This document shows positions 1-10,755 of a DNA stretch of 30,577 nucleotides, piece after piece. Position 1 is the first letter of the stretch, and each line of letters starts with the position of its first letter. The DNA is from Bondarzewia mesenterica (Eukaryota > Basidiomycota > Agaricomycetes > Russulales > Bondarzewiaceae). The position numbers and the translations under genes were made by a program. The stretch lies in contig SGPL01000200.1 of assembly GCA_004802705.1 (NCBI GenBank), forward strand, positions 1 through 30,577, given 5' to 3'. The notes under the pieces were generated by a model. It saw only the letters and a program-made list of their open reading frames with translations, had not been told where the DNA came from and ran no database searches.

Positions 1-1793
1 ACGCGCGCGCCGATCGCTAATGTATTCTATAATTCAACAAGCATGGACAAACAGAGCACGGTTAATATTCCTAACAAGTCTAACACAAACAAAAACGGAA
101 CACGAACGGAAAAAGCACTGCACGGCATCGCATGATCACACCGGCCAAAAAAACATAACAGATACAGCACATGCGATCTGTCGACCACTCGACACGCTAG
201 TGAGCCTTGCAACCGGGCCCACGATCGTGACTGCAAAGGTTGTGGTCCAGGAGATTAAAGGTCCGGGTCCGCTGGGTTTAGGTCTCGGACCACTAACTCT
301 TAGTCTGGAGTCGGTCGTCCACCCGGGACTAGTAGAGGTGCATTGCTACTGACACCTCTCCTGGATCCCCCCTCCCCTCCCCTCCACTCTTCACGTACAT
401 AATAACATATACAGTCGAGTCCAGCTGTCTCCCCCCGACGCCGGCGGTGGCTATGGGTGCTTCCAGTCAACAGATCTAGGGACCTGCCAATTACCGTGCA
501 TTCAATACAGCCAATCGCAAGGGTAAATGAAAATTACGAGATGGCATATAATGTCCCCCCCCACCGTCCGAGTTATTAGCGCATTCATTCATTCATCCAA
601 CCCGTCCGCACGAAGCGAAGAACGCGTTTTCGATTATGTGTGCACCATGTATGTATCGCGACTCGAGCGTCTGGATTCAGGAAAATTCAGCGCTCAGCGC
701 TCAGCGCCGACGCGGATCACGGCAAACGTGAGTGACAATGGGGGAGGAGACACGTTGCGTTGGGTCCCCAGAACGATCATGCAATGAGGCGTTGGTGCCC
801 GTGCACGTGAGGGAAGATCCTTGGAGGAAGGGGGATTCCGAGCAAAGCAGCTTGTACGGTACTATGGGATCGCGAGGGCGTGCTGCGAGATCCGAGGTTG
901 GTCAGACAATGCCAGCCGTAGCGACGAGGGAAAGACCGCGAGTCGGTAAATCACACACACCTGATAAGCTCCGAGAACATCTCATTTCCATTCGAAGACG
1001 GCTGAGTAGTTGGTCGAAGGGCATGCATATTCAAGCTCATGATCACAAGCCGTTCACGCTCAGAATCATAGCGTGATCGGTTAATCCTAGCTCAGCTGAG
1101 CTTAGAGGCACGGTACTGGTCCCTGAGTGCAGTCTCTTGACTGACAGATGTGGCGCGTGAAGCATCACAAGACCGAACAATCCCACAGGCAAACTCCATC
1201 AAGGTTCTGGTATCCCCCGTAGAACTCCATGGAAGCAAACTTCCAGGCTTTGTGGGACTGCCTTATCAACCCAAGACTGCATCAAAAGAAGACCGTAAGT
1301 CGCAGAACCAGGGCACCTCGAGAAGGCACCCTGTGATACTTAAGCTCAAGCTCGACAGAGGCACCAGCCGCACCACAGCTTTTTCCCTGCGCACGGCACC
1401 CGACTCGCATCACGAGGGGCTGGGGGTGAGATACACAAGCTGACAAAATTGGCATTGGAAGCAAGGGGCGGTCATTAAATGAAACATCACGGGACAGACG
1501 CAACCCGCCTGGCATAAATGACACAAAAAAACCACCGGACACTTCTCTCGCCTTTGTCAATACTAATCTACAAACCTTGTCACAGACGAGTACATCGTCA
1601 CCGTATCGATGGCCGTGGAACGCGCCGCGCGCCCAACAATAGCCCTGTACTTTTTGGTCCAAGAACATGGTAATGAACGGTCGAACATATGACAAAAAAC
1701 TCGATCGAGTCTCGACTACTGTGGGGGTGGTTGGAAGCTGTGAAAGGCGATTGTCAATCCAAGGCACGTATAGGACAAACGACGAAACAATGC
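1..1793. other. Left flank without recognisable gene
   Basis: I find no reading frame here that resembles a known family, and no chain of exons joined by convincing splice sites. Several open frames of 70-230 codons exist on both strands, but their translations are low in recognisable motifs and they overlap one another. The longest (about 1974-1282, minus) runs through the SmB 3' exon in another frame. The segment just below 1793 should hold the SmB 3' UTR. A possible GTAAGT donor follows a plus-strand open stretch near 1293, but I could not extend it into a gene. Confidence 0.5.
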
Positions 1794-2523
1794 TCACCCA
1801 GGCGGAGGACCGCCGAAACCCGGCGGAGGGAAAGGCATGTTCTGGGGGAAACCAGGAGGACGGAAGCCGGGAGGTGCACCTGGCATTCCTGGTGGTGCGA
1901 AGGGCATTGGCGGGCGCTGGAGAGAAGGGGGTCCCACTGAAATCGCGCACGCGATCGCGGTCAGTCGCGATCATACGCGATCAAACATGGTATGAACAAG
2001 ACTCACTAGGAGGCATCATGCCCATTCCACGACCTGCCGGCATACCGCGACCAGGACCGGCGGGGAGCTAGACAAAGGGCATACAGACAATGAAAGAGTG
2101 AGTGCCGGACATGATTTTCAAACAGGATTCAACGCGTGTGTGTGCGTACCACATTCTTCTTGTCTTCATCTTGAACGGGAGGGGGACCTTCCACTGTCAA
2201 ACTGACCACGGTTTCGCCGCGCAAGATCACCAATCCGAGAGTGCGCTTCATCTCCTGCTCGGGACCAGCCTCAGTTTCTCCTGCTTTCTTCTTGGGCCTG
2301 ACGCGCCGGAATTCTTCACACTCGGCCAGGACGAGGTTCATGTGTCGGTCGAATGCGAGCATCTGGCCGGTGAGCGAGCGTCCATCGGTGATCGTGACTT
2401 TGAGCCTCCAGTTGATGAGGCTGAGCATTTTACCACCTTTCGATTTCGGGGGAGGCTGTCATTGTGCAAGAATTCAGTATCAGGCTTTCACAAAAACAGG
2501 TGAAGAGAAAAAAAGCAGACCAT
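1794..2523 (-). CDS. smb1: Small nuclear ribonucleoprotein-associated protein B (SmB)
   Basis: Core Sm protein of the U1, U2, U4 and U5 spliceosomal snRNPs; in this family it joins the heptameric Sm ring on snRNA. The model has four exons: 2523-2521, 2455-2150, 2067-2007 and 1936-1794, giving 170 aa. After MPPPKSKGGKM comes the Sm1 motif (DGRSLTGQMLAFDRHMNLVL) and then Sm2 (around GLVILRGETVVSLTVEG). The C-terminal 68 residues are a Gly/Pro/Met/Arg tail (AGRGMGMMPP, then repeated PPG units) ending in PPPG-stop, as in fungal SmB. Exon 1 would contribute only the start codon, joined through a 65-nt intron with a weak GTCTGC donor; without it the frame meets a TGA directly upstream. The adjacent gene is divergent, about 310 bp away. 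Sm domain certain, first exon less so. Confidence 0.9.
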
Positions 2524-2836
2524 GATGGCAAGCTGGACGATGAGGACGTTCAGCAAATGAGGACGACGAGTGAGAAGTACAAGGAGCCAAACAGCTACAA
2601 ATATCATCTTGTGGCTGGGCCTCTGCTAAAGTGCTTACAAGATCTCATCGGCCTTTGTGAAGGCACGACATCCGAGTCAGCAAACGTGAGCTCTCTGTTC
2701 AGCTGCCCAGCAATGTCAGGGGAAGCGCTCAAGCTCTCCTATATCTTTCGGCCAACAGAAAGTATCAGCTGCGACTGGCAAATACACCCCTCAGTTATAA
2801 AGAAACACTAATTCACACAGCGCTCATCGAACGACC
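2524..2836. promoter_or_regulatory. Shared divergent promoter region
   Basis: This 313-bp gap lies between the start codons of SmB (minus) and nitronate monooxygenase (plus), so both promoters and 5' UTRs must fit here. I see no clear TATA box or other named element. A plus-strand frame runs through part of it but has no recognisable similarity. Confidence 0.5.
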
Positions 2837-4179
2837 ATGGCCAGTCCAACTCTCATCAGTGTGAATACCGCAATCACCCGTCTCTTGGGTACGCGGTCTC
2901 GTCGTTCATTTGACGAAGCCTACCTTGATGCTCTGTCTTCTCAGGCACACACACCCCGGTTGTCCTCGCCCCCATGGCAGGGGCCAGTGGTGGAGCGCTC
3001 TCCAGCCAGGTAACTCTCGCAGGCGGTTTCGGGTTCATCGCCTCAGGTGAGTTCGTGAGAGGCAAGAGTACGGCAGTCGTCCTCAAAACTGAGAACCATA
3101 AACACAAAAAATATCATATCAAAAGGGTATGGCAGTCTCGAAGCCTTCAGGAAAGAGCTCGACATCGCTCGATCCGCCTTGAACGTATCCTCGGGAACAC
3201 TCCCAATCGGCGCGGGATTCCTCGGCTGGGTGCTGGATCGATCAGACACCAAGGGCGTCGATTATTTATACGAAGCCCTCAACAACCGTGTGCGCGCCGT
3301 GTGGCTCTCCTTTGGCAACGACCTCGGTCGTTGGGTCGACGTCGTGCGCGGTCACGATCAGAAACTGGGCAACGATCCGAAGACCCTGATTTTCATCCAA
3401 GTAAATTCTCCCGAGCAAGCCCTCGTCGCAGCCCGCGATTGGAAAGTAGATGTCTTGGTCGCTCAAGGTCGGCCCGCAGCTCCACCTCCACCTATATTCA
3501 AGTAGCCTATCTCACTCACACAGTGCGACCATCGCATTCTCACCCATAGGCATCGAAGCTGGCGGCCACGGCTCGGCTTCGGCTCCACCCCTCCTGACCC
3601 TCATTCCCTCCATCTTGTCAGTCCTCCCGCCGTCCAGCTCATCCCCCCCGTTATTGGCTGCCGGCGGGCTGACCTCCGGCGCACATTTGGCCGCGTGTCT
3701 CATGCTCGGCGCCGAAGGCGTGGTGATGGGCACCCGTTTCTTACTCACGCCGGAGAGCGTGTACTCGGACGCGCAGAAGCGCGCGCTCTTGGCCGCGAAG
3801 ACAGGGTCCACGGTTCGTTCGATGGTCTTCGACAAGCTACGGGGTACACTTGGGTGGCCGGCTGGCATCGATGGACGTGCGCTTCGCATGCCATACGTCA
3901 AGGAGTACGAAGACGGCGCGAATGTCGAGACCCTGAAGCAGAATTTTGAGGAAGGGATGAAAAAGGGGGACCCTAGCTCCATGGTCGTCTGGGCCGGGTC
4001 GAGCATAGGACTCGTCAACGAAGTGAAACCTGCGCGGGTGAGTCGGGTGGTCGTTCTATTCTATTCCATCGTTTCACGACTAACCGTTTGTGTGTGCGGC
4101 GCAGGAAATCGTCCAAGAAGTCCATGCTGATCTGATCGAGCGTCTGAGAGTCTCTTCTTCACTCGTCCAAGAGGTCTAA
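2837..4179 (+). CDS. Nitronate monooxygenase / 2-nitropropane dioxygenase
   Basis: FMN-dependent TIM-barrel enzyme expected to oxidise alkyl nitronates (for example propionate 3-nitronate) to carbonyl compounds and nitrite. Exons 2837-2888, 2945-3046, 3126-3467, 3550-4037 and 4105-4179 join in phase to 352 aa, a normal length. The N-terminus has the family start of the barrel (VVLAPMAGASGGALS, then AGGFGFIAS). The conserved GIEAGGHG segment with its histidine lies at about residues 166-173, and a phosphate-binding AAGGLTSGAHLAA stretch follows, then GAEGVVMGTRFL. The third intron has an unusual GTCGGC donor at 3468, placed because it restores the QG-IEAGGH junction. It is convergent with pyruvate carboxylase. 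The family also contains fatty-acid-synthase-related and enoyl reductase-like members, so the substrate is inferred. Confidence 0.92.
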
Positions 4180-5050
4180 AGTTTGCTTCGGCGCACCCAC
4201 TTTACTCACATCGGTATCCTCCGTCTTTCTCTTCTTTGTAAGACTCCCCAAACCTAACATTTGCAATTGCACGACCCTTCCATATTCCGTGATAAGGGGG
4301 AGGATAGCGTGCGAGGAACACGTTGCACGTTCAACGACGTTCAGGATGGGCATTGGAAGTTTGCGGCAGTCCCTCTGCTATATTTGAACAGGCCTATCGG
4401 CGGTTTAAGACTGTTCAAGAACGCCCCTATCGTCATATGGTGCGAGTCTCTGAAGATGGACCCTGCCGTTAGGAAGCATTCGCAGGCTGTGGTTATAAAC
4501 GAATCGAAGCCGACGATTGTAGCCCTGCGATAGCAAGCTAGGGAGGACTTGGCGGGGATAACGCCTTTTCACCGGGACCCACTATCCCTTTTGTCAACTT
4601 GTCCTCTCTTCTTGGTCCCTGGACTGCACGATTTACCCTGCAATGCATGTATGTATCCACGACAACCGATGAGAAATTTTCCAAACAAAGCAAACAGATT
4701 AATTCCTCGATTGCAATTCCAAGGTTTTCCAAGGACGAACGTTTCTCGCCTCGCCAAGGATGTGAGTAGTCGGGCTGACAATCGGAGTCTTTCGTCCTAA
4801 TGATTGGAAATACACTGACATTATCATCCGTTCGAAAAGAACAATCTTCTTGATGAACAATGCCAGCCTGAAAACACGCAGCGCTGCCACGGACCACGAG
4901 GTCACACATAACATGTCCGTAGTTCGTCTACAAGACATCACAACATTAACTGGCACTGCTTGCAGCGCATACAACATGAGAATTCTATCGTTACATTGAT
5001 GCGAGCGGTATTTGGTACAGTTCTTCTCAATTCTATGCGATCTCTCCGTA
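4180..5050. other. Convergent intergenic region
   Basis: Both flanking genes end here, so the stretch holds two 3' UTRs. A 90-codon plus-strand frame (4261-4533) and a 123-codon minus-strand frame (4909-4538) are present, but neither has recognisable motifs and no splice chain supports them. I see no RNA gene or repeat. Confidence 0.5.
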
Positions 5051-8000
5051 TTAGTGCACAATTTCGACAACCAAGTCACCCTGGTTGATGGAATCTCCTG
5101 TCGGGAGTATTGCGGCGTCAGCACCAGAGACGATTTTAGAGCCAATGACCACTTGCCTTCCTGCACGGCAACACGTTTGATGTGGCCAGACACTGGGGCC
5201 GTTACAGCAGATTCCATCTTTTTTTTAAAAAAAATGCCCTATCAGTATTCAGTCTTCACATTTCGGGAACGGGATTTCGTACCTTCATAGCGCTCAGCAC
5301 TGAGAACGTGCAAAAATAACCGTGAGGGCGAGTATGAGCGAAATAGGCAGGCAGCGTACGCACCACAAAGCGGGTCACCCTTCTTGATCTCCTGGCCTTC
5401 CTTAACTCTGACCTCGACCACAACGCCAGACATGGGCGCACCGACGGAACCAGGATCGTTCGTAGCCTTCTCGCGAGACACAGTTTCCACAGCAGAATTC
5501 TTGTCCTCAACAGACACCGCACGGACCTGTCACGACCGTAATCTCAGCTAAAAGATTTCGCGCAGATCATTCACTTCACACTCACTTCACCGTTCACCTC
5601 GAACCAGACATCACGCTGGGCACGGCCTTCCACCACGGGCCCGACAGCCATCAAGCGAATGATGAGGGTCTTTCCTTGTTCAATGGAGATGTGCATCTCC
5701 TCGCCAACATCAGGTCGGCCGAGGAAATAACGTGTTGGGATCACGCTGATCGAACCGTGTTTTGTGAGTGAAGAGTTCCCAATGAAGGATATCACACTTG
5801 CCTAAGGTCACCGTATCTCTCGAGGAAGCCCTGGAAGTCCTCGAAGACCTGCAATAAGCAGCATGTCAGTCTCTACCGCACGATTACGAAAGGCGGCCAT
5901 TTGAGGCTCGTCACATCACCTTAGGGTACATCACATACGAGGCGACGTCAACGTCTCTGATATGCTTGCCATACTTGCTACGCAAGTCCGCCTTGATCTT
6001 CTTGAAGTTCAGAGGTTCCAAGCTCGCTCCGGGACGACCATCGATCCTCGGCTTATTCCTGATGATGTTGGAGCGAAGAGGTTCAGGGAACCCGCCAACA
6101 GGCTGTCCAAGGTAGCCTTGGAAGAACTCGACAACGGACGAAGGGAAGTCGAGCTGATCAGCACGAGCAATGACGTCGTTCTTGGACAACGAGTTCTGCG
6201 TCATCCACTGCGCAAAGTCACCGACGACTTTCGATGATGGAGTGACCTTGATGATGTTGCCGCACTGTATGATGCATTGTAAGCTACGAGGTTATGAGGA
6301 AAAGCAAATGCGATACGTACGAGATCGTTGGCCTCGATGTACTTCTTCTTGATCTCTGTTGAAGGTCAGCAGCATGTTAGATGTTGGAACCAGGAGGCAC
6401 TCACCGGTCCACTGAGTACCGAGACCCAGTTGGGCAGCTTGGAACTAAGGGTCAATGGTCAGTGAGCATAAAAATGTTGGCAATTAGGGGGTTCCATACC
6501 ATCAAGTTGGTGTATTGACCTCCAGGCATCTCATGGTCGAAAACACTGGAATCCGAAGCGCGGACATTGGCTTCGAAGCAGCTGTACAGCAAGCGCACTT
6601 GAGTCCAGTACAAGTTCAATGCCTGGATATCAGCGTAGCGGATGCCCGTGCCCAGGCCAGTCTGCTCAAGCGCCATGCAGACGGCACCCATTGGCGGCTG
6701 CGACGTCAAACCAGACATGCCTTAGAAGGGCACATAAGATCAGCTTTCAAAGCAGATAATCTAATAGAGAAGAATACGGACTGTCGATGGCAACGTCGAT
6801 GACATCGGCGCCAGCTGCTGCCGCGGCAATCATGCTAGCAGTGGAAATACCAGCAGTATCATGGGAGTGGACGTGAATCGGCAAGTCAGGGTATTTCTCG
6901 CGGATGCTACCGATGAGCCTGTCGTGTAATGGTGAGCCGCATGTATACAACCCAACATTATATAAAAAACAGTACGAACAACTTGGCCGCTTCAGGCTTG
7001 AGCAAACCAGCCATATCCTTGATTCCAAGGACATGAATGCCCTCCTTAACGAGCTGGTCGACGAAGTTGAGGTAATAGTCGAGGGTATACTTCTTCTCCT
7101 TGGGGCTCGCAACGTCACCGCTGTAGCAAACAGAAGCCTCGACAACACCGCCGGCCTTCTTGGCAGCATCGATGCCGAGTCTCATCTAAATTAAAAGTCA
7201 GTCATGGTTTCAATTTCCCCTTCGTGACGTGGTGCTCACGTTCTCTGAAAACACATACTTTGAGTCAGCTAGTGTATAGATGTGACGGGACTGCTACGTA
7301 CCGATGTAGTTCAGGGAATCAAAGACACGGAAAATGTCGAGTCCATTCTCGACAGCCTTTTTGGAGAAGTCATAGATAGCGTTGTCTCTGCCTTGACAAT
7401 GAGAAGATGCGCGGATGACAGAAATCAATAGACATACGGGTAGCTAGTATAACCTACACCATTCGCACCGCGAACAAGAGCTTGAAGTGGAATGTTGGGC
7501 ACCAATTTGCGGAGGGTGCGCTGGATAGAAGAATACCAATTAAGATAACTCGTTCGAATGGAGCACGGTGGTCGAGCGACGTACCAGACGCTCCCAAGGG
7601 TCCTCGTACAGGAAGCGCATAGCAACATCAAATGTCGCACCACCCCAGCACTCTAGACTGTACGCATTCGCGAGCGCGTAACTCGTCTCCTTCGCGATGT
7701 TGACCATATCGATGGTGCGGAGACGGGTCGCAAGGAGAGACTGATGTGCATCACGCCAGGTCGTGTCCATGATGAGCGTGCCGGGGTACTCGCGGACAGC
7801 CTTTGCGAAGGCTTCGGGGCCCTTTTCGACGATGATGTTGCGCCAGCCGACCTCGCAAGGCACCGAAGCATCGAGGGGGGGACCGTCGGGGTCTTCGCCG
7901 TTCTGGAAGGCGGGAATAACAATATCATCCTTGAGGCCAGGTTCACCCTGCAACGAAGTACGGTTCAGACAACAGATAATCGAAAGACGTATGAGCAACT

Positions 8001-10116
8001 GACTGTTTGACCCTTGATAGAGCTGCCATTGACGGCGATGTCGCCCAGGTATGCCAACAACTTCTGGGCACGATTTTGGCTTTGTACGAGCTTGAAGAGA
8101 TCTTGCGTGTCGTCAATGAACTGAAAGACACGAGTAAGTAGTGATGTTCATCGTATATGCTAGAAATGCTGCAATGTACCGTTGTCCAAGTCTTGCCTTG
8201 GATGAAGACGTCGTGGGTCAACAGACGGAATAAGAACGGAATGTTGGTCTAGTCAAACCTAATAAGCTACAACGATCACAGCCCGCCAATAAACTACGTA
8301 CCTTGACCCCGCGAATACGGAACTCAACAAGCGCGCGCAGCATCTTTCGGCGGGCAACCTCGTAGGTAGTACCGCTGACAGTACATTTGACCAGCAAACT
8401 GTCGTAGTGTGGCTAACAGAGAAATCAAATCAGTCCACATATCACAGGAAGAAAATGGAATCGAAAAAAAACATACCGTGATCTGTGCACCCGCAAAACC
8501 GGAGCTCGCATCCAAACGAACACCATTTCCACCGGCACTACGATATACCTCAATCTTACCAGTGTCAGGCTGGAAGTTTTGGGACGCGTCTTCGGTCGTG
8601 ATACGACACTGAATCGCATATCCGCGCTTGGTGATGGCGTCCTGGGTAAGCCCGAGTTGAGGGAGCGTGGCGCCGGCGGCGATCTGGATTTGCGCCGCGA
8701 CGATGTCGAGGCCAGTAATCTCCTCTGGAACATCATTTCTGGTCAGATGCGTGCTCTTTACATCATGGTAGATGGATCATGTTCACCGGTGATTGTATGC
8801 TCGACCTGAATTCGAGGGTTGATTTCAATGAAATAATGTCTTCCCATCTGATCGACCAAGAACTCTGCCGTGCCAGCGTTCCTGTATTTCACGCTCTTCG
8901 CGAGCTTGATGGCGTCAGACAAAAGCGCCTGGCGGACCTCTTCTGGGAGGTGCATGGCGGGGGCGACTTCGACGACCTTCTGGTGACGACGCTGAACGGA
9001 GCAGTCGCGTTCGAACAGATGGATCGTATTTCCTAGGGCGTCGGCAAGGAGCTGCACTTCGATGTGACGAGGGCGCTCAAGGTAACGTTCGATGAAGACG
9101 GTACCGTCGCCGAAAGCGGCTTTGGCTTCGCTCACAGCGCGTTCAAACGACGTTTTGAAGTCGGATTGCTCGCGGACGACACGCATTCCACGACCACCAC
9201 CACCCATGGCAGCTTTAATGATGACTACAACAGACGGGTACATCATGAAATGTACAAATCAATATTAAAAAGCAAACGGACCTGGGAAACCATACTCTTT
9301 GATGAACGAGTCTCCATCTTCGTACGAGTCCACTGGTCCGGGTGTGCCGGGAACGACAGGGACACCGATCTTGATAGCTGAGCGATTGAAGGAGANAGTG
9401 TTTGATCATAGCCGCTGCTGTGCACAAAAAATCACCTACCGAGAGCTCGCGCCTTTGTCTTGTCGCCAAGTCCATCAATGACCTCGGGCGTAGGCCCAAC
9501 GAAGGCAATGCCCGCCTGCTCGACTTTCCTTGCAAATTCGGCATTCTCGGACAAGAAGCCGTATCTAACATTACCGTTAGAGAAAACTTGGATGTAGTCT
9601 GGACGACCGTAATACACACCCGGGGTGAATCATGTCAACCCCATGCTCCAAAGCGATCCTGATAATGTCGTCCTGAGCGAGATAGGCTCCAACGGGGGTC
9701 AAGCCCGTTCCGACACGATAAGCCTCATCTGCCTGCAATCAACAAGATGATTAGAATATGTCGCAGGGAAGGATGGGAGGTTGTTTTCAGACAAGAGATC
9801 AAACGAACTTTCTGACGATGCGCAGACATGCGATCTTCATAAGAATAGATGGCTACGGTGTGCATGGCGAGCTCGTGGGCAGTCCTAAAAACACGAATCG
9901 CAATTTCCTGTGTTTTCATATCAGTCCCCCNTCANCTGCCTCCACAAAACGCGAAGTATAGCATACACCACGGTTCGCGACAAGGATNTTGGTCAATGGC
10001 CCACTGTGACCCGCTGCCTTCCTCCTCATCGTTTGGATGGAGTGCACAGGGGTACCTGGCGCGCTGGGGGTGACGGCGAATATCGATGCAAGTCTCGGGG
10101 GGTGAAGAGTGGACAT
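5051..10116 (-). CDS. pyc1: Pyruvate carboxylase
   Basis: Biotin enzyme that carboxylates pyruvate to oxaloacetate using ATP and bicarbonate; anaplerotic, normally cytosolic in fungi. Twenty-six exons join in phase to 1193 aa: 10116-9967, 9907-9809, 9732-9620, 9564-9440, 9377-9282, 9224-8787, 8724-8477, 8412-8302, 8248-8180, 8120-8004, 7947-7585, 7520-7438, 7387-7302, 7244-7240, 7185-6980, 6918-6782, 6720-6500, 6444-6405, 6355-6321, 6264-5920, 5848-5802, 5745-5586, 5526-5364, 5299-5283, 5217-5157, 5097-5051. The biotin carboxylase domain comes first (ILVANRG near 44; ATP-grasp GGGGRGM near 202-208; QVEHT). The carboxyltransferase domain has DTTWRDAH at 583-590, GIKDMAG with the lysine expected to be carbamylated at 757, and HVHSHD metal ligands near 787/789. 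The carrier domain ends with AMKM, biotinyl lysine at about 1158. Two introns (5801-5746, 5156-5098) begin with GCAAGT. Start chosen because [13 protein letters not shown] resembles basidiomycete N-termini. Confidence 0.97.
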
Positions 10117-10755
10117 GATGGGGTGGACAGGGAGTGGGTGGAGAGCAAAGAGTGATAGTGGAAGTTCAGAGACTGTATATCCGATCCGTCCGAAACGGCA
10201 GTGAAGATTGGGGCGAGGCGAGGATTGGNTGAAGGAAGTGGCTGTGGGGAAGGGAGATGGGTGAACGCTGATGCGGCCGACGAGGACTTTATATATGTCG
10301 AGAGCAGCGGGGCAGAANCGAAACAGGATTCAGATCGCGTCGATGGACGAATCCCCACTACGGCCGGACTGCCGGATTTAGTGCGGTCCTCTCNANTCGT
10401 CTTCGCCGNTCCCCCAACGTATAACCATGTTTNGTTTCTTCACTGCACTCCNNNNNNNNNNNNNNTCNTACTTCTCAGAACAAATNNCTTTGCCGACACA
10501 CANCATGTCCACAATCATATGTTACCCCAGACTCAATCACACTGCCCCGCATCCCGCATCTTCCGAGATCTCCCGCTTCTCGTGTGTAATTCAGAGAATT
10601 TCAGNCNATAAATTCCCTGCCCTCGATGCCTTGTCCAATGAATCATGTCTAAGTTATCATGCCGGCGATATATTACCCAANGTCCCTATCACGAGATCTA
10701 GTACTATCCACTGTCCAAGACTCCAAGTATCTATAAGTAATCCGACGCTCCACTC
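10117..10755. promoter_or_regulatory. Pyruvate carboxylase promoter region, with sequence gap
   Basis: This stretch lies between the pyruvate carboxylase start and the stop codon of the upstream transporter on the same strand. It must hold the pyruvate carboxylase promoter and the transporter 3' UTR. It contains an N run at 10452-10465 and further single N bases, so fine motif calling is not safe. No gene-like exon chain was seen. Confidence 0.5.
10452..10465. other. Run of undetermined bases
   Basis: Fourteen consecutive N bases, with more single N bases within about 100 bp on both sides. This looks like low-quality read sequence or a small gap rather than biology. Confidence 0.95.

Noticed and set aside
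1282..1974. 230-codon minus-strand open frame
   Set aside because: It overlaps the last SmB exon in another frame, and its translation shows no family motif. SmB explains the right part.
4261..4533. 90-codon plus-strand frame in the convergent gap
   Set aside because: No family resemblance; it sits in what should be 3' UTR sequence of two genes.
2837..10116. Metabolic gene cluster formed by nitronate monooxygenase, pyruvate carboxylase and neighbours
   Set aside because: The genes are unrelated housekeeping functions with mixed orientations; there is no backbone synthase, regulator or exporter of a cluster.
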